The notes under the pieces: generated by a model
Database searches by the model: none
What the model saw: the letters and a program-made list of their open reading frames with translations, nothing else
What the model was told of the DNA's origin: nothing
From: Streptomyces sp. IMTB 2501
GTDB lineage: Bacteria; Actinomycetota; Actinomycetes; Streptomycetales; Streptomycetaceae
DNA length: 64,000 bases
NCBI RefSeq assembly: GCF_001953885.1
Contig: NZ_MQUS01000016.1
Span: forward strand, 130,898 to 194,897
Reading direction: 5' to 3'
In this document: in pieces, positions 8,961 to 18,103 of the stretch
How positions within the stretch are numbered: the stretch's first letter is position 1
Layout of the letters: every line of letters starts with the position of its first letter
Translations under genes and position numbers: made by a program

Positions 8961-10028
8961 TCAGGAGGCGAGCCAGGTGCTGGTGTACGTGTCGATCTCC
9001 GCCGCGATCCGGGCCTTGCCGGCCGGGTCCAGGAAGGACGCCTCGACGGCGTTCTTGGCGAGGCCGGCGAGGCCCCGCTCGTCCAGGCCGAGCAGCCGGG
9101 CGGCCACCGCGTACTCGTTGTTCAGGTCGGTGCCGAACATCGGCGGGTCGTCGGAGTTGATCGTGACCAGCACCCCGGCCCGCGTGAACTCCTTGACCGG
9201 GTGCTCGTCCAGGGTGCGCACCGCGCGGGTGGCGATGTTCGAGGTCGGGCAGACCTCCAGCGCGATGCGGTGCTCGGCGAGGTGCGCGAGCAGCCTGGGG
9301 TCCTGCGCCGAGCTGGTGCCGTGCCCGATGCGCTCGGCGCGCAGCTCGTTCAGCGCGTCCCACACCGTCTCCGGGCCGGTCGTCTCGCCGGCGTGCGGCA
9401 CGGAGCGCAGACCGGCGGCGATGGCCCGGTCGAAGTACGGCTTGAACTGCGGCCGGGGCACGCCGATCTCGGGCCCGCCAAGCCCGAAGGAGACGAGTCC
9501 CTCGGGGCGGATCCGGTCGTCGGTGGCGAGCCGGGCGGTCTCCTCGGCGGACTCCAGGCCGGCCTCGCCCGGGATGTCGAAGCACCAGCGCAGTACGGTC
9601 CCGAACTCGGCCTCGGCCGCCTTGCGGGCGTCCTCGATCGCCGCCATGAAGGCCAGCTCGTCGATGCCGCGCCGGGTGGAGGAGAAGGGTGTGACGGTCA
9701 GCTCGGCGTAGCGCACCTGCTGCCGGGCCAGGTCACGGGCCACCTCGAAGGTCAGCAGCCGGATGTCCTCCGGGGTGCGGATCAGGTCGACGACCGACAG
9801 ATACACGTCGATGAAGTGGGCGAAGTCGGTGAAGGTGAAGAAGTCCGCCAGGGCCTCGGGGTCGGCGGGGACCTTGGAGTCGGGGTGGCGGGCGGCCAGT
9901 TCCGAGACGATGCGCGGGGAGGCGGATCCGACGTGGTGGACGTGCAGTTCGGCCTTGGGCAGTCCGGCGATGAAGGTCCGCAGATCGCGGTCGGCGGTGC
10001 CGGCGGCCGGTACGGAGCTGTCGGTCAT
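8961..10028 (-). CDS. Adenosine-deaminase-family enzyme, probable aminodeoxyfutalosine deaminase
   Basis: A 355-residue amidohydrolase of the adenosine/AMP deaminase family. The N-terminal metal motif is HVHHVGSASP rather than the usual HLHLEGS-type motif, followed by PHAGE (catalytic Glu), GHG and SDDP (metal Asp). From memory, a Streptomyces member of this subgroup was shown to deaminate 6-aminodeoxyfutalosine, a step of the futalosine route to menaquinone. I therefore infer that function, with plain adenosine deaminase as the alternative. ATG 10028 is preceded by GGGGAGG at good spacing. It lies 22 bases upstream of the GDPD gene on the same strand, so the two are probably one transcript. 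Confidence 0.8.
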   Translation of the reverse strand: MTDSSVPAAGTADRDLRTFIAGLPKAELHVHHVGSASPRIVSELAARHPDSKVPADPEALADFFTFTDFAHFIDVYLSVVDLIRTPEDIRLLTFEVARDLARQQVRYAELTVTPFSSTRRGIDELAFMAAIEDARKAAEAEFGTVLRWCFDIPGEAGLESAEETARLATDDRIRPEGLVSFGLGGPEIGVPRPQFKPYFDRAIAAGLRSVPHAGETTGPETVWDALNELRAERIGHGTSSAQDPRLLAHLAEHRIALEVCPTSNIATRAVRTLDEHPVKEFTRAGVLVTINSDDPPMFGTDLNNEYAVAARLLGLDERGLAGLAKNAVEASFLDPAGKARIAAEIDTYTSTWLAS

Positions 10029-10222
10029 GGAGTCCTCCCCGAGAAGGGCGCCCGCGGAGCGGGATCCGTGATGCGGAGTCCGTCGTGCGGGCGCGGTGAT
10101 CGGCTGATCGGTTGCGCGGGATCATCGTAGGCGGGTGGCGGTCCGGGCGGCGGGACCGGGCCGCTGTGCTGCGAAGGCGAGGCCGTAGCATGGCGGGACG
10201 AACGACCGAGGGGGACACGCCC

Positions 10223-10939
10223 GTGAGTGACGGAGCACAGCCGAGTGGAGCCCCGGGGGGCGACTACAACCCGTGGGCGCCGCCCGAGCACCGGCCTTCA
10301 CTGGAGAAGAAGCCGCCCGAGCCCCAGGACCAGGCGCCGGCGCAGCCGCCGTCCGTGCACGACCAGGCGACCGTGATCTCCCTGCCGACCGACGGTTTCA
10401 CCCCGCCCATGTCTCCCCCCGGCTTCGCCCCACCGGCCGCCGCCTCCGGGTTCGGCGTACCGGGCGCGGCCCCGATGGGGGCCGAGGCAGTGCCGCCTCC
10501 GCCGATCGCGCCCTCGGGCCCGGGTATACCGGCACCGCCCGCTTCCGGCGGCTACGGCTACCCCGGTTACCCCGCGGGCTACGGCTGGCCCGGTATGCCG
10601 ATGGCCCCGCAGAACGGCATGGGTGTCGCGGCGCTGGTGCTCGGCATCCTCTCGATCTGTCTGTTCTGCCTGTACGGCGTGGTCTCCCTGGTGCTGGGCA
10701 TCCTCGCGGTGGTCTTCGGCATCAAGGGCCGCCGGCGGGCCGAGCTCGGCGAGGCGAGCAACCACGGCCAGGCCCAGGCGGGTCTGATCATGGGCATCAT
10801 CGGTATCGTCCTCGGTATCGCCGTGATCGTCCTGCTCGCGATCGGCATCACCACCGCCATCAATGACAGCAGAACGCACTCCGACCCGTACGACGACTCC
10901 GCCCGGAGCGTCTCGGTGACGGTGGCCGCCGACCGCTGA
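10223..10939 (+). CDS. Proline-rich DUF4190 membrane protein
   Basis: A 238-residue protein. The first 120 or so residues are proline/alanine/glycine-rich and probably unstructured in the cytoplasm, ending in GYGYPGYPAGYGWPGMP. Then follow two hydrophobic segments separated by a basic, polar loop (IKGRRRAELGEASNHGQAQ), the layout of DUF4190. No function is known for the domain. GTG 10223 was chosen because of the GAGGGGG eight bases upstream; ATG 10190 in the same frame is a weaker alternative. The next gene encodes a smaller protein of the same architecture, so the pair are probably diverged duplicates. Confidence 0.75.
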   Translation: MSDGAQPSGAPGGDYNPWAPPEHRPSLEKKPPEPQDQAPAQPPSVHDQATVISLPTDGFTPPMSPPGFAPPAAASGFGVPGAAPMGAEAVPPPPIAPSGPGIPAPPASGGYGYPGYPAGYGWPGMPMAPQNGMGVAALVLGILSICLFCLYGVVSLVLGILAVVFGIKGRRRAELGEASNHGQAQAGLIMGIIGIVLGIAVIVLLAIGITTAINDSRTHSDPYDDSARSVSVTVAADR

Positions 10940-11044
10940 ATCCGCCGGAACGCGGCCTTCCGGAACCGTCGGCCGGAACCCGCCCTCTCCTCCTGTGTCC
11001 TGCCATTACGATGCCTTGACTGTCAACGGAGGGGAAAGCACTTC

Positions 11045-11467
11045 ATGTCCTACAGCAACCCCACACCCGGCGGCTACGGTCCGCCGAACCAGCCCCCGCA
11101 GCAGCCGGCCCCGGGCTACGGCTACCCCCAGTCGGGTCCGTCGTACCCGGCCGCGCCGCCGGTGGGCTACGGGCAGGCTCCCGGTTATGGCATGCCGATG
11201 CAGCCGAGCAACGGCATGGGCACCACGGGACTGGTGCTGGGCATCATCGGGGTGGTCTGCAGCATCACCTTCTTCCTCTGGTTCTTCGGAGTCATCCTGG
11301 GCATCCTCGGGATCATCTTCGGTGCCATCGGACGAGGAAAGGCCAACCGGGGCGAGGCCACCAACAAGGGAGCGGCGACCGCCGGACTCGTCTGCGGCAT
11401 CGTGGCGACGGTGATCCTGCCGCTGCTGGGTCTGCTGCTCTTCGCGAGCATCATGGGCGCGTCCTGA
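11045..11467 (+). CDS. DUF4190 membrane protein, paralogue of the preceding gene
   Basis: A 140-residue protein with a 55-residue tyrosine/proline/glycine-rich start (GYGYPQ, GYGQAPGYGMP) and then two membrane spans around the polar loop RGKANRGEATNKGAATAG, matching IKGRRRAELGEASNHGQAQAG of the neighbour. The shared NGMG entry into the first span also supports duplication. ATG 11045 is preceded by GGAGGGG. The 105-base gap to the preceding gene leaves room for its own promoter. Function unknown; low-complexity tails like these often mediate weak self-association, but that is speculation here. Confidence 0.8.
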   Translation: MSYSNPTPGGYGPPNQPPQQPAPGYGYPQSGPSYPAAPPVGYGQAPGYGMPMQPSNGMGTTGLVLGIIGVVCSITFFLWFFGVILGILGIIFGAIGRGKANRGEATNKGAATAGLVCGIVATVILPLLGLLLFASIMGAS

Positions 11468-11517
11468 GCCGGGACCGACCCGGCCGGTGAGGGGGCCGGC
11501 CCACGTGGCCGGTCCCC

Positions 11518-12081
11518 TCAGTCCCCAGCCCCCGACAGCCGCTCCCGCGCCTCCATCAGCGCGAACCCCAGCAGATTCGGCCCCCGCCACCGCTCCGGAT
11601 CCGAGGCCGCCGCATCGTCCGCCGCGAGCCCGATGCCCCACACCCGGTCCAGGGGACTGGCCTCCACCAGGACACGGTCACCGGTGCCCAGCAGGAACGC
11701 CCGCAGTTCCTCGTCCGCCGCGAACTTGTGCATGCTGCCCTCGACCACGATCCGGAAGCGCTCCCGCTCCCATATCGCCTCGTCGAAGCCGCGCACCAGC
11801 CGTCCCGCCTTCTTCGCCTCGGCGGGATGCTCCGCGGCCAGGACCTGCCGCTCCGCCTCCGCGTCCTCGAACAGCCGCGCCTTGCCCGCCATCATCCAGT
11901 GCTCGGCCGTCGCGTACGCCACCCCGTCCACCGCGAACGGTGACGGCCACCACTGACTCAGACAGCTCGCGCCGATCCTGCCGTCGGGCCTCGGCCGGTG
12001 CCCCCAGAAGTGCAGGTACTTCACCTGCGCCCCGGCCCGGACCTCGCTGATCAGCGCTTCCACCCCGTCGATCTTTCCCAT
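11518..12081 (-). CDS. NADAR family N-glycosidase-like protein
   Basis: A 187-residue protein with NADAR family blocks: FWGHRP near the start, SQWWPSPF, ATAEHWMMAGKARLF and the later RVWGIGL. Known members hydrolyse N-glycosidic bonds of riboflavin-pathway intermediates, and some remove ADP-ribose from nucleic-acid bases, so housecleaning or reversal of ADP-ribosylation are both possible. The start is uncertain: ATG 12081 (MGKIDGVEAL) begins the conserved part but lacks a clear ribosome site; in-frame GTG codons up to 12111 are possible. It is divergent from the aldehyde dehydrogenase gene and convergent with the DUF4190 gene. Confidence 0.8.
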   Translation of the reverse strand: MGKIDGVEALISEVRAGAQVKYLHFWGHRPRPDGRIGASCLSQWWPSPFAVDGVAYATAEHWMMAGKARLFEDAEAERQVLAAEHPAEAKKAGRLVRGFDEAIWERERFRIVVEGSMHKFAADEELRAFLLGTGDRVLVEASPLDRVWGIGLAADDAAASDPERWRGPNLLGFALMEARERLSGAGD

Positions 12082-12191
12082 GCACGCGAGTCTGGCACGC
12101 ACCACTGACACTCCGTCCGCCCTTTTCCGTCTCCACTCGACACCTGGTCGACAGATTCCGTCGCGTAACCAAAAGGCAACAACGGAATCAC

Positions 12192-12220
12192 TTGTTGGAG
12201 TCCTATTGCTCTGTCAGGAT
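12192..12220 (+). promoter_or_regulatory. Candidate promoter of the polyamine cluster
   Basis: TTGTTG (12192-12197), 17 bases and CAGGAT (12215-12220), about 65 bases before the ATG at 12291, resemble a housekeeping Streptomyces promoter. It is the best candidate in the divergent gap between the NADAR gene and the aldehyde dehydrogenase gene. Read by eye only. Confidence 0.4.
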
Positions 12221-12290
12221 CGGCACTCAAATCGAGCTGGAGCTACGCCACCCACCCCCCGGGACGGGGCGAACGGCGGAGGAGAGCGAC

Positions 12291-13826
12291 ATGCACAACC
12301 CGGGCACCGCCACCCCGGAACGATTCCCCGCACAGGACCGATTCGCCGATGGCGCGCAGTTCATCGCCGGTCGCCTGACCCAGGGCACCTCGGGCCGCAC
12401 CCACGCCGTGGTCGACCCCGCCACCGGCGCGGAGGTGTACACCTATGAGCTGGCCGGCACCGACGACGTCGACGCGGCCGTGGCCGCCGCGCGCGAGGTC
12501 TTCCCGGGCTGGTCCTCGGCCACCCCGGGCGAGCGCTCCGCCGCCCTGCACCGGTTCGCCGCCGTGCTCGCCGACCGCGCCGAGGAATTCGCCCGCGCCG
12601 AGTCCCTTCAGTGTGGCAAGCCGCTGAAGCTGACCCGCGAGTTCGACGTGCCGGGGACCATCGACAACACCGCCTTCTTCGCGGGTGCCGCCCGGCATCT
12701 GCAGGGGCAGTCCGCCGGTGAGTACTCGGGCGACCACACGTCGTACATCCGGCGCGAGCCGATCGGTGTCGTCGGGTCCGTCGCGCCCTGGAACTACCCG
12801 CTGCAGATGGCCGCCTGGAAGATCCTCCCGGCGATCGCCGCGGGCAACACCATCGTGCTGAAGCCCGCCGAGCTGACACCGCTCACCTCGCTGCTCTTCG
12901 CCCAGGCCGCCGCGGACGCCGGTATCCCGGACGGGGTTGTCAACATCGTCACCGGGACCGGAAGGGAGGCCGGGGAGCGCCTCGTCGGGCACCCCGACGT
13001 CGCCATGACCTCCTTCACCGGGTCCACCGCCGTCGGCAAACGCGTCGCCGAGGTCGCCACCGCCACCGTCAAGCGGCTGCACCTGGAGCTGGGCGGCAAG
13101 GCGCCCTTCGTCGTCTTCGACGACGCCGATCCGGAGGCCGCCGTCCACGGGGCCGTCGCCGGGGCGCTCATCAACACCGGCCAGGACTGCACGGCCGCCA
13201 CGCGCGCGTACGTGCAGCGACCGCTCTACGACGCCTTCGTGGAGCAGACCGCCGCGCTGATGGAGACCGTTCGCCTCGGGGACCCGTTCGCCGCGGGCAC
13301 CGATCTCGGCCCGCTCATCTCGCACGTCCAGCGGGACCGGGTGGCGGGGTTCGTGGACCGGGCGCGTGCCTACGCGCGCGTGGTGACCGGCGGCGAGGCA
13401 CCGCAGGGCGACCTGGCGAAGGGCGCCTACTACCGGCCGACCCTGATCGCCGGCGCCGCCCAGGACAGCGAGATCGTCCAGTCCGAGATCTTCGGCCCAG
13501 TACTGGTCGTACTACCGTTCGACAGTGATGATGAGGGCATCCGGCTGGCCAACGACACCCCGTACGGCCTCGCCGCCTCCGCGTGGAGCAGCGACGTGTA
13601 CCGCGCCAACCGCGCCACCCGCGAGATCAAGGCGGGGTGTGTGTGGATCAACGACCACATCCCGATCATCAGTGAGATGCCGCACGGCGGCTACAAGGCC
13701 TCCGGCTTCGGCAAGGACATGTCGGCGTACTCATTCGAGGAGTACACGCAGGTCAAGCACGTAATGTTCGACAATACTGCGGTCGCCCGCAAGGACTGGC
13801 ACCGCACGATCTTCGGGGACCGGTAG
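12291..13826 (+). CDS. Gamma-aminobutyraldehyde dehydrogenase-like enzyme
   Basis: A 511-residue NAD(P)-dependent aldehyde dehydrogenase. Seen: APWNYPLQMAAWKILPA (active-site Asn region), FTGSTAVGK (cofactor loop), LELGGKAP (general-base Glu), GQDCTAATR (catalytic Cys) and the C-terminal PHGGYKASGFGKD block. These match the betaine/gamma-aminobutyraldehyde group. Standing directly before a polyamine transporter and a PuuB-like oxidase, it should oxidise 4-aminobutyraldehyde, or its gamma-glutamyl form, to the acid, the PuuC/PatD step. ATG 12291 has GGAGGAG six bases upstream. The transporter gene follows after 104 bases, with a small hairpin (GTCCGG-CGACA-CCGGAC, 13835-13851) between. Confidence 0.85.
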   Translation: MHNPGTATPERFPAQDRFADGAQFIAGRLTQGTSGRTHAVVDPATGAEVYTYELAGTDDVDAAVAAAREVFPGWSSATPGERSAALHRFAAVLADRAEEFARAESLQCGKPLKLTREFDVPGTIDNTAFFAGAARHLQGQSAGEYSGDHTSYIRREPIGVVGSVAPWNYPLQMAAWKILPAIAAGNTIVLKPAELTPLTSLLFAQAAADAGIPDGVVNIVTGTGREAGERLVGHPDVAMTSFTGSTAVGKRVAEVATATVKRLHLELGGKAPFVVFDDADPEAAVHGAVAGALINTGQDCTAATRAYVQRPLYDAFVEQTAALMETVRLGDPFAAGTDLGPLISHVQRDRVAGFVDRARAYARVVTGGEAPQGDLAKGAYYRPTLIAGAAQDSEIVQSEIFGPVLVVLPFDSDDEGIRLANDTPYGLAASAWSSDVYRANRATREIKAGCVWINDHIPIISEMPHGGYKASGFGKDMSAYSFEEYTQVKHVMFDNTAVARKDWHRTIFGDR

Positions 13827-13930
13827 CAACCGTCGTCCGGCGACACCGGACATCACACAGACGGCTTGCCGCCGGGTTGACGATCCGGCCCCGACCAGGC
13901 CGACCCTCCCTCCGAAAGGGCACCACGCGC

Positions 13931-15178
13931 ATGGAGCAGTACGAGCCCGACCGCCTGACGCCGGTCGAAGCCGCCGCCGTACGGCGCAGTCTCCGTAACG
14001 GCCGGGCCGCCATGACCCGCCGCTCGCTGCTGCGCGCCTCCGCGGGCGGCGCGCTGGCGGTCGGCGGACTAGGGGCGCTGAGCGCCTGCGGGATCCCCCC
14101 GGCGAACAAGTCGCAGGGCGGCGTCTCGGCCGACGACCACTCGGCCACGGAGAAGGTCGTCAACTTCTCCAACTGGCCCGAGTACATCGACGTGGACGAC
14201 AAGACCAAGCGCCACCCCACGCTCGACGCGTTCGCCCGGCAGACCGGCATCCAGATCAAGTACACCGAGGACATCAACGACAACGACGAGTTCTTCGGCA
14301 AGATCCAGCCGCAGCTCGCCGCCGGCCAGGACACCGGCCGTGACCTCATCGTCCTCACCGACTGGCTGGCCGCCCGCATGATCCGGCTGGGGTACGTCCA
14401 GAAACTGGACCCCTCCAACCTGCCGCATGCCTTCGCCAACCTGTCGGACCAGTTCCGCGCGCCGGACTGGGATCCGGGCCGGGCGTACTCGTACCCCTGG
14501 CAGGGCGTTTCGACCGTCGTCGCCTACAACAAGAAGGCCCTGAACGGCATCGAGGTGAAGTCGGTCTCCGACCTGCTGGACAACCCCAAACTCAAGGGCC
14601 GCGTCGGCTTCTTGACCGAGATGCGCGACACCATCGGCATGACCATGCTCGACATGGGCAAGGACCCGGCGAAGTTCACCGCCGACGACTTCGACGCCGT
14701 GATCGCCCGCCTGCAGAAGGCCGTCGACAAGGGCCAGATCCGCCGCTTCACCGGCAACGACTACACGTCGGACCTCAGCAAGGGCGACTTCGCCGCATGC
14801 GTCGCCTGGGGCGGCGACATCGTCCAGCTTCAGGCGGACAACCCGGACGTCGGTTACGTCATCCCCGCCGCCGGCTACATGACGTCGACCGACAACATGC
14901 TGATCCCCAACAGGGCGCGCCACAAGACGAACGCCGAGCGGCTCATCGACTACTTCTACGAGCCGCAGCCGGCCGCCGAGCTCGCCGCCTACATCAACTA
15001 CGTGAGTCCGGTCGCGGGAGTGAAGCCCTACCTCGCGAAGATCGACCAGTCGGCGGCGAACAACCCGCTGATCATTCCCGACAAGGCCATGCAGGCGAAG
15101 TCCCATTCCTTCCGCGTGCTGACGCAGCAGGAAGAGACCGCCTACCAGCAGAAGTTCTCGAAGCTCACAGGGGCGTGA
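13931..15178 (+). CDS. potD: Polyamine ABC transporter substrate-binding lipoprotein
   Basis: A 415-residue lipoprotein. Residues about 29-55 hold a twin-arginine signal (TRRSLLRASAGG) running into a lipobox LSAC, so the mature protein is anchored outside the membrane through the Cys. The body fits PotD/PotF-type binding proteins: NFSNWPEYIDVD opening, GRDLIVLTDWLAARM, and the YPWQGVSTVVAYNK segment. The binding specificity (putrescine or spermidine) is inferred from the neighbourhood. ATG 13931 has GAAAGGG upstream. It is the first gene of a tight four-gene transporter operon. Confidence 0.88.
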   Translation: MEQYEPDRLTPVEAAAVRRSLRNGRAAMTRRSLLRASAGGALAVGGLGALSACGIPPANKSQGGVSADDHSATEKVVNFSNWPEYIDVDDKTKRHPTLDAFARQTGIQIKYTEDINDNDEFFGKIQPQLAAGQDTGRDLIVLTDWLAARMIRLGYVQKLDPSNLPHAFANLSDQFRAPDWDPGRAYSYPWQGVSTVVAYNKKALNGIEVKSVSDLLDNPKLKGRVGFLTEMRDTIGMTMLDMGKDPAKFTADDFDAVIARLQKAVDKGQIRRFTGNDYTSDLSKGDFAACVAWGGDIVQLQADNPDVGYVIPAAGYMTSTDNMLIPNRARHKTNAERLIDYFYEPQPAAELAAYINYVSPVAGVKPYLAKIDQSAANNPLIIPDKAMQAKSHSFRVLTQQEETAYQQKFSKLTGA

Positions 15179-15186
15179 CGACGACG

Positions 15187-16338
15187 ATGACGACACCAGA
15201 CAGCAGCGGCGACGTCCGCCTCTCCGGTATCAGCAAGACGTACGACAACGGCTTCACCGCCGTACAGCCGCTCGATCTGACCGTCCCCCAGGGCTCCTTC
15301 TTCGCCCTGCTCGGCGCCTCCGGCTGTGGCAAGACCACCACCCTGCGCATGATCGCCGGCCTGGAGGAGCCCACGACGGGCGCCGTCCACCTCGGCGACC
15401 AGGAAGTGACCCATCTGCCGCCGTACAAGCGGCCGGTGAACACGGTCTTCCAGTCCTACGCCCTCTTCCCGCACCTCGACATCTTCGAGAACGTCGCCTT
15501 CGGCCTGCGCCGGCGCGGCATCAAGAGCGTGAAGAAGCAGGTCGAGGACATGCTGGAGCTGGTCCAGCTCGGCGAGCAGGCGCGCAAGAAGCCGCACCAG
15601 CTCTCCGGTGGCCAGCAGCAGCGTGTGGCGGTGGCCCGCGCCCTCATCAACCACCCGAAGGTCCTCCTGCTCGACGAGCCGCTCGGCGCCCTCGACCTCA
15701 AGCTGCGCCGCCAGATGCAGCTGGAGCTTAAGCGCATCCAGACCGAGGTCGGCATCACCTTCGTACACGTCACGCACGACCAGGAGGAGGCCATGACCAT
15801 GGCCGACACGGTCGCCGTGATGAACGCGGGCCGCGTCGAGCAACTCGGCTCGCCCACCGACCTGTACGAGAACCCGAACACCACCTTCGTCGCGAACTTC
15901 CTCGGCACCTCCAACCTCATCGAGGCCGAGGTGGACACGAAGAACGGCGGCGACATCGTCCTGAAGGCCGGCGGCGGCAAGCTCGTGCTGCCCGAGTCGC
16001 GATGTTCGGCGCCCGCGAAGGCCGGCGGGAAGGTGCTGGTCGGCATCCGGCCTGAGAAGATCTCCCTCACCCACGCCGACGACGCGGGCGAGATCCCCGA
16101 GGGCCGCAACCGCCTCACCGGCAAGATCGCCGACGCGAGTTTCATCGGCGTCTCCACGCAGTACGTGATCGACAGCCCGGTCTGCGACGAACTGGCGGTG
16201 TACGTGCAGAACGTCGAGCGCGACGGCCGGCTGATGCCCGGCGCCGACGTCGTCCTGCACTGGAGCCCGGCCCATACCTTCGGTTTCGACGCGGCTCAGG
16301 ACATCGACGCGGGCACCGAGGAAGAGGCGGCCGCCTGA
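15187..16338 (+). CDS. potA: Polyamine ABC transporter ATP-binding protein
   Basis: A 383-residue importer ATPase. Visible motifs are Walker A GASGCGKTT, Q-loop VFQSYALFPH, signature LSGGQQQRVAVARAL, Walker B VLLLDEPLGALD and the switch His in VTHDQEEA. The C-terminal 120 residues form the TOBE/OB-type regulatory domain seen in PotA (GIRPEKISL). ATG 15187 was chosen; GTG 15175 overlaps the preceding stop (GTGA) and would give translational coupling but has poorly spaced AGGGG. The permease ATG overlaps its stop by one base. Confidence 0.9.
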   Translation: MTTPDSSGDVRLSGISKTYDNGFTAVQPLDLTVPQGSFFALLGASGCGKTTTLRMIAGLEEPTTGAVHLGDQEVTHLPPYKRPVNTVFQSYALFPHLDIFENVAFGLRRRGIKSVKKQVEDMLELVQLGEQARKKPHQLSGGQQQRVAVARALINHPKVLLLDEPLGALDLKLRRQMQLELKRIQTEVGITFVHVTHDQEEAMTMADTVAVMNAGRVEQLGSPTDLYENPNTTFVANFLGTSNLIEAEVDTKNGGDIVLKAGGGKLVLPESRCSAPAKAGGKVLVGIRPEKISLTHADDAGEIPEGRNRLTGKIADASFIGVSTQYVIDSPVCDELAVYVQNVERDGRLMPGADVVLHWSPAHTFGFDAAQDIDAGTEEEAAA

Positions 16339-17267
16339 TGTCGACGCTCACCGAGGCGCCTCCGCCCCTCGCCCCCGCCGGGCCGGAGAACAAGCCCCCG
16401 CGCAAACGCGGCCGGTTCACGCCGTACTGGCTGCTGCTGCCCGGCATCCTGTGGCTGGTCATCTTCTTCGCGCTGCCGATGATCTACCAGGCCTCCACCT
16501 CCGTACAGCAGGGCTCCCTGGAGGAGGGCTACAAGGTCACCTGGCACTTCGCGACGTACTGGGACGCGCTGTCCCAGTACTGGCCGCAGTTCCTGCGGTC
16601 CGTGTTCTACGCCGCCGCCGCGACCGTCCTGTGCCTGCTGCTCGGCTATCCGCTGGCCTATCTGATCGCCTTCCGCGCGGGCCGCTGGCGGAACCTGATC
16701 ATGATCCTGGTGATCGCTCCGTTCTTCACCAGTTTCCTGATCCGCACCCTCGCCTGGAAGACGATCCTCGCCGACAACGGCCCGGTCGTGCACGTCCTGA
16801 ACTCGCTGCACATCCTTGACCTCACCAACTGGCTCGGCTGGACGGCCGGCGACCGCGTTCTCGCCACCCCGCTCGCGGTGGTGTGCGGACTGACGTACAA
16901 CTTCCTGCCGTTCATGATCCTGCCGCTGTACACCTCGCTGGAGCGGATCGACGGACGGCTGCACGAGGCGGCCGGCGACCTGTACGCCAGGCCCTGGACC
17001 ACCTTCCGCAAGGTCACCTTCCCGCTGTCCATGCCGGGCGTGGTCTCCGGCACACTGCTGACCTTCATCCCGGCGGCCGGTGACTACGTCAACTCCGAAC
17101 TCCTCGGCTCCACCGACACCCGCATGATCGGCAACGTCATCCAGACGCAGTTCCTGCGGATTCTCGACTACCCCACGGCCGCGGCCCTGTCCTTCATCCT
17201 CATGGCCGCCATCCTGGCCATGGTCACGATCTACATCCGCCGGTCCGGGACGGAGGATCTGGTCTAA
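16338..17267 (+). CDS. potB: Polyamine ABC transporter permease 1
   Basis: A 309-residue inner-membrane permease with six likely spans. The cytoplasmic coupling loop before the last spans has the EAA-type pattern (LHEAAGDLYARPWTTFRKVTFPLSMPGV with conserved EAA...G). A proline-rich, basic 30-residue N-terminus precedes the first span. Homology to PotB/PotH is clear from the IRTLAWKTIL and FLPFMILPLY segments. Its ATG overlaps the stop of the ATPase gene (TGATG) and the next permease begins directly after its stop, so all are translated together. Confidence 0.88.
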   Translation: MSTLTEAPPPLAPAGPENKPPRKRGRFTPYWLLLPGILWLVIFFALPMIYQASTSVQQGSLEEGYKVTWHFATYWDALSQYWPQFLRSVFYAAAATVLCLLLGYPLAYLIAFRAGRWRNLIMILVIAPFFTSFLIRTLAWKTILADNGPVVHVLNSLHILDLTNWLGWTAGDRVLATPLAVVCGLTYNFLPFMILPLYTSLERIDGRLHEAAGDLYARPWTTFRKVTFPLSMPGVVSGTLLTFIPAAGDYVNSELLGSTDTRMIGNVIQTQFLRILDYPTAAALSFILMAAILAMVTIYIRRSGTEDLV

Positions 17268-18068
17268 ATGCCCTTCGTCAACTGGCTCAAGCGCCATCTC
17301 GTCGTCATCTTCGGGATTTCGACGCTCGCCTATCTCCTGCTGCCGAACGTCATCGTGACGGTGTTCTCCTTCAACAAGCCGAAGGGGCGCTTCAATTACG
17401 AGTGGCAGCAGTTCTCGCTGGACGCCTGGAAGAAGCCGTGCGGCGTCGCCGACATGTGCGGCTCGCTGTCCATCAGCCTCCAGATCGCGATCTGGGCGAC
17501 GATCGGCGCCACGATCCTCGGCACGATGATCGCCTTCGCGCTGGTCCGCTACCGCTTCCGCGCCCGCGGCGCCGTCAACTCGCTGATCTTCCTGCCGATG
17601 GCGATGCCCGAGGTCGTCATGGCCGCCTCGCTGCTCACCCTGTTCCTCAACATGGGCGCCCAGCTGGGCTTCTACACGATCCTCATCGCGCACATCATGT
17701 TCTGCCTCAGCTTCGTCGTCACCGCGGTCAAGGCGCGTGTGATGTCGATGGATCCACGCCTGGAGGAGGCCGCACGCGACCTGTACGCCGGTCCCGCGCA
17801 GACCTTCCTGCGGGTCACCCTGCCGATCGCGGCACCCGGAATCGCCGCGGGCGCGCTGCTGTCCTTCGCGCTCTCCTTCGACGATTTCATCATCACCAAT
17901 TTCAACGCGGGCTCGACCGTCACCTTCCCCATGTTCGTGTGGGGTTCGGCGCAGCGCGGAACACCCGTTCAGATCAATGTCATCGGTACGGCCATGTTCC
18001 TCGTCGCCGTACTGTTCGTCCTGATCTCGATGATCATCAACAACCGCCGTAACAACCAAAAGGCATAA
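17268..18068 (+). CDS. potC: Polyamine ABC transporter permease 2
   Basis: A 266-residue permease, partner of the preceding one, with six spans and the coupling loop EEAARDLYAGPAQTFLRVTL. PotC-like features include the FSFNKPKGRFNYEW segment after span 1 and LSFALSFDDFIITNF near the end. Its start codon follows the preceding TAA without a gap. The two permeases, ATPase and binding lipoprotein complete a type I importer for putrescine/spermidine-like substrates. The oxidase gene begins 35 bases later, so uptake and breakdown are likely co-transcribed. Confidence 0.88.
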   Translation: MPFVNWLKRHLVVIFGISTLAYLLLPNVIVTVFSFNKPKGRFNYEWQQFSLDAWKKPCGVADMCGSLSISLQIAIWATIGATILGTMIAFALVRYRFRARGAVNSLIFLPMAMPEVVMAASLLTLFLNMGAQLGFYTILIAHIMFCLSFVVTAVKARVMSMDPRLEEAARDLYAGPAQTFLRVTLPIAAPGIAAGALLSFALSFDDFIITNFNAGSTVTFPMFVWGSAQRGTPVQINVIGTAMFLVAVLFVLISMIINNRRNNQKA

Positions 18069-18103
18069 GCCTTTCAAGAAAGCCCTCGTAGGGAGTTGAA
18101 ATC

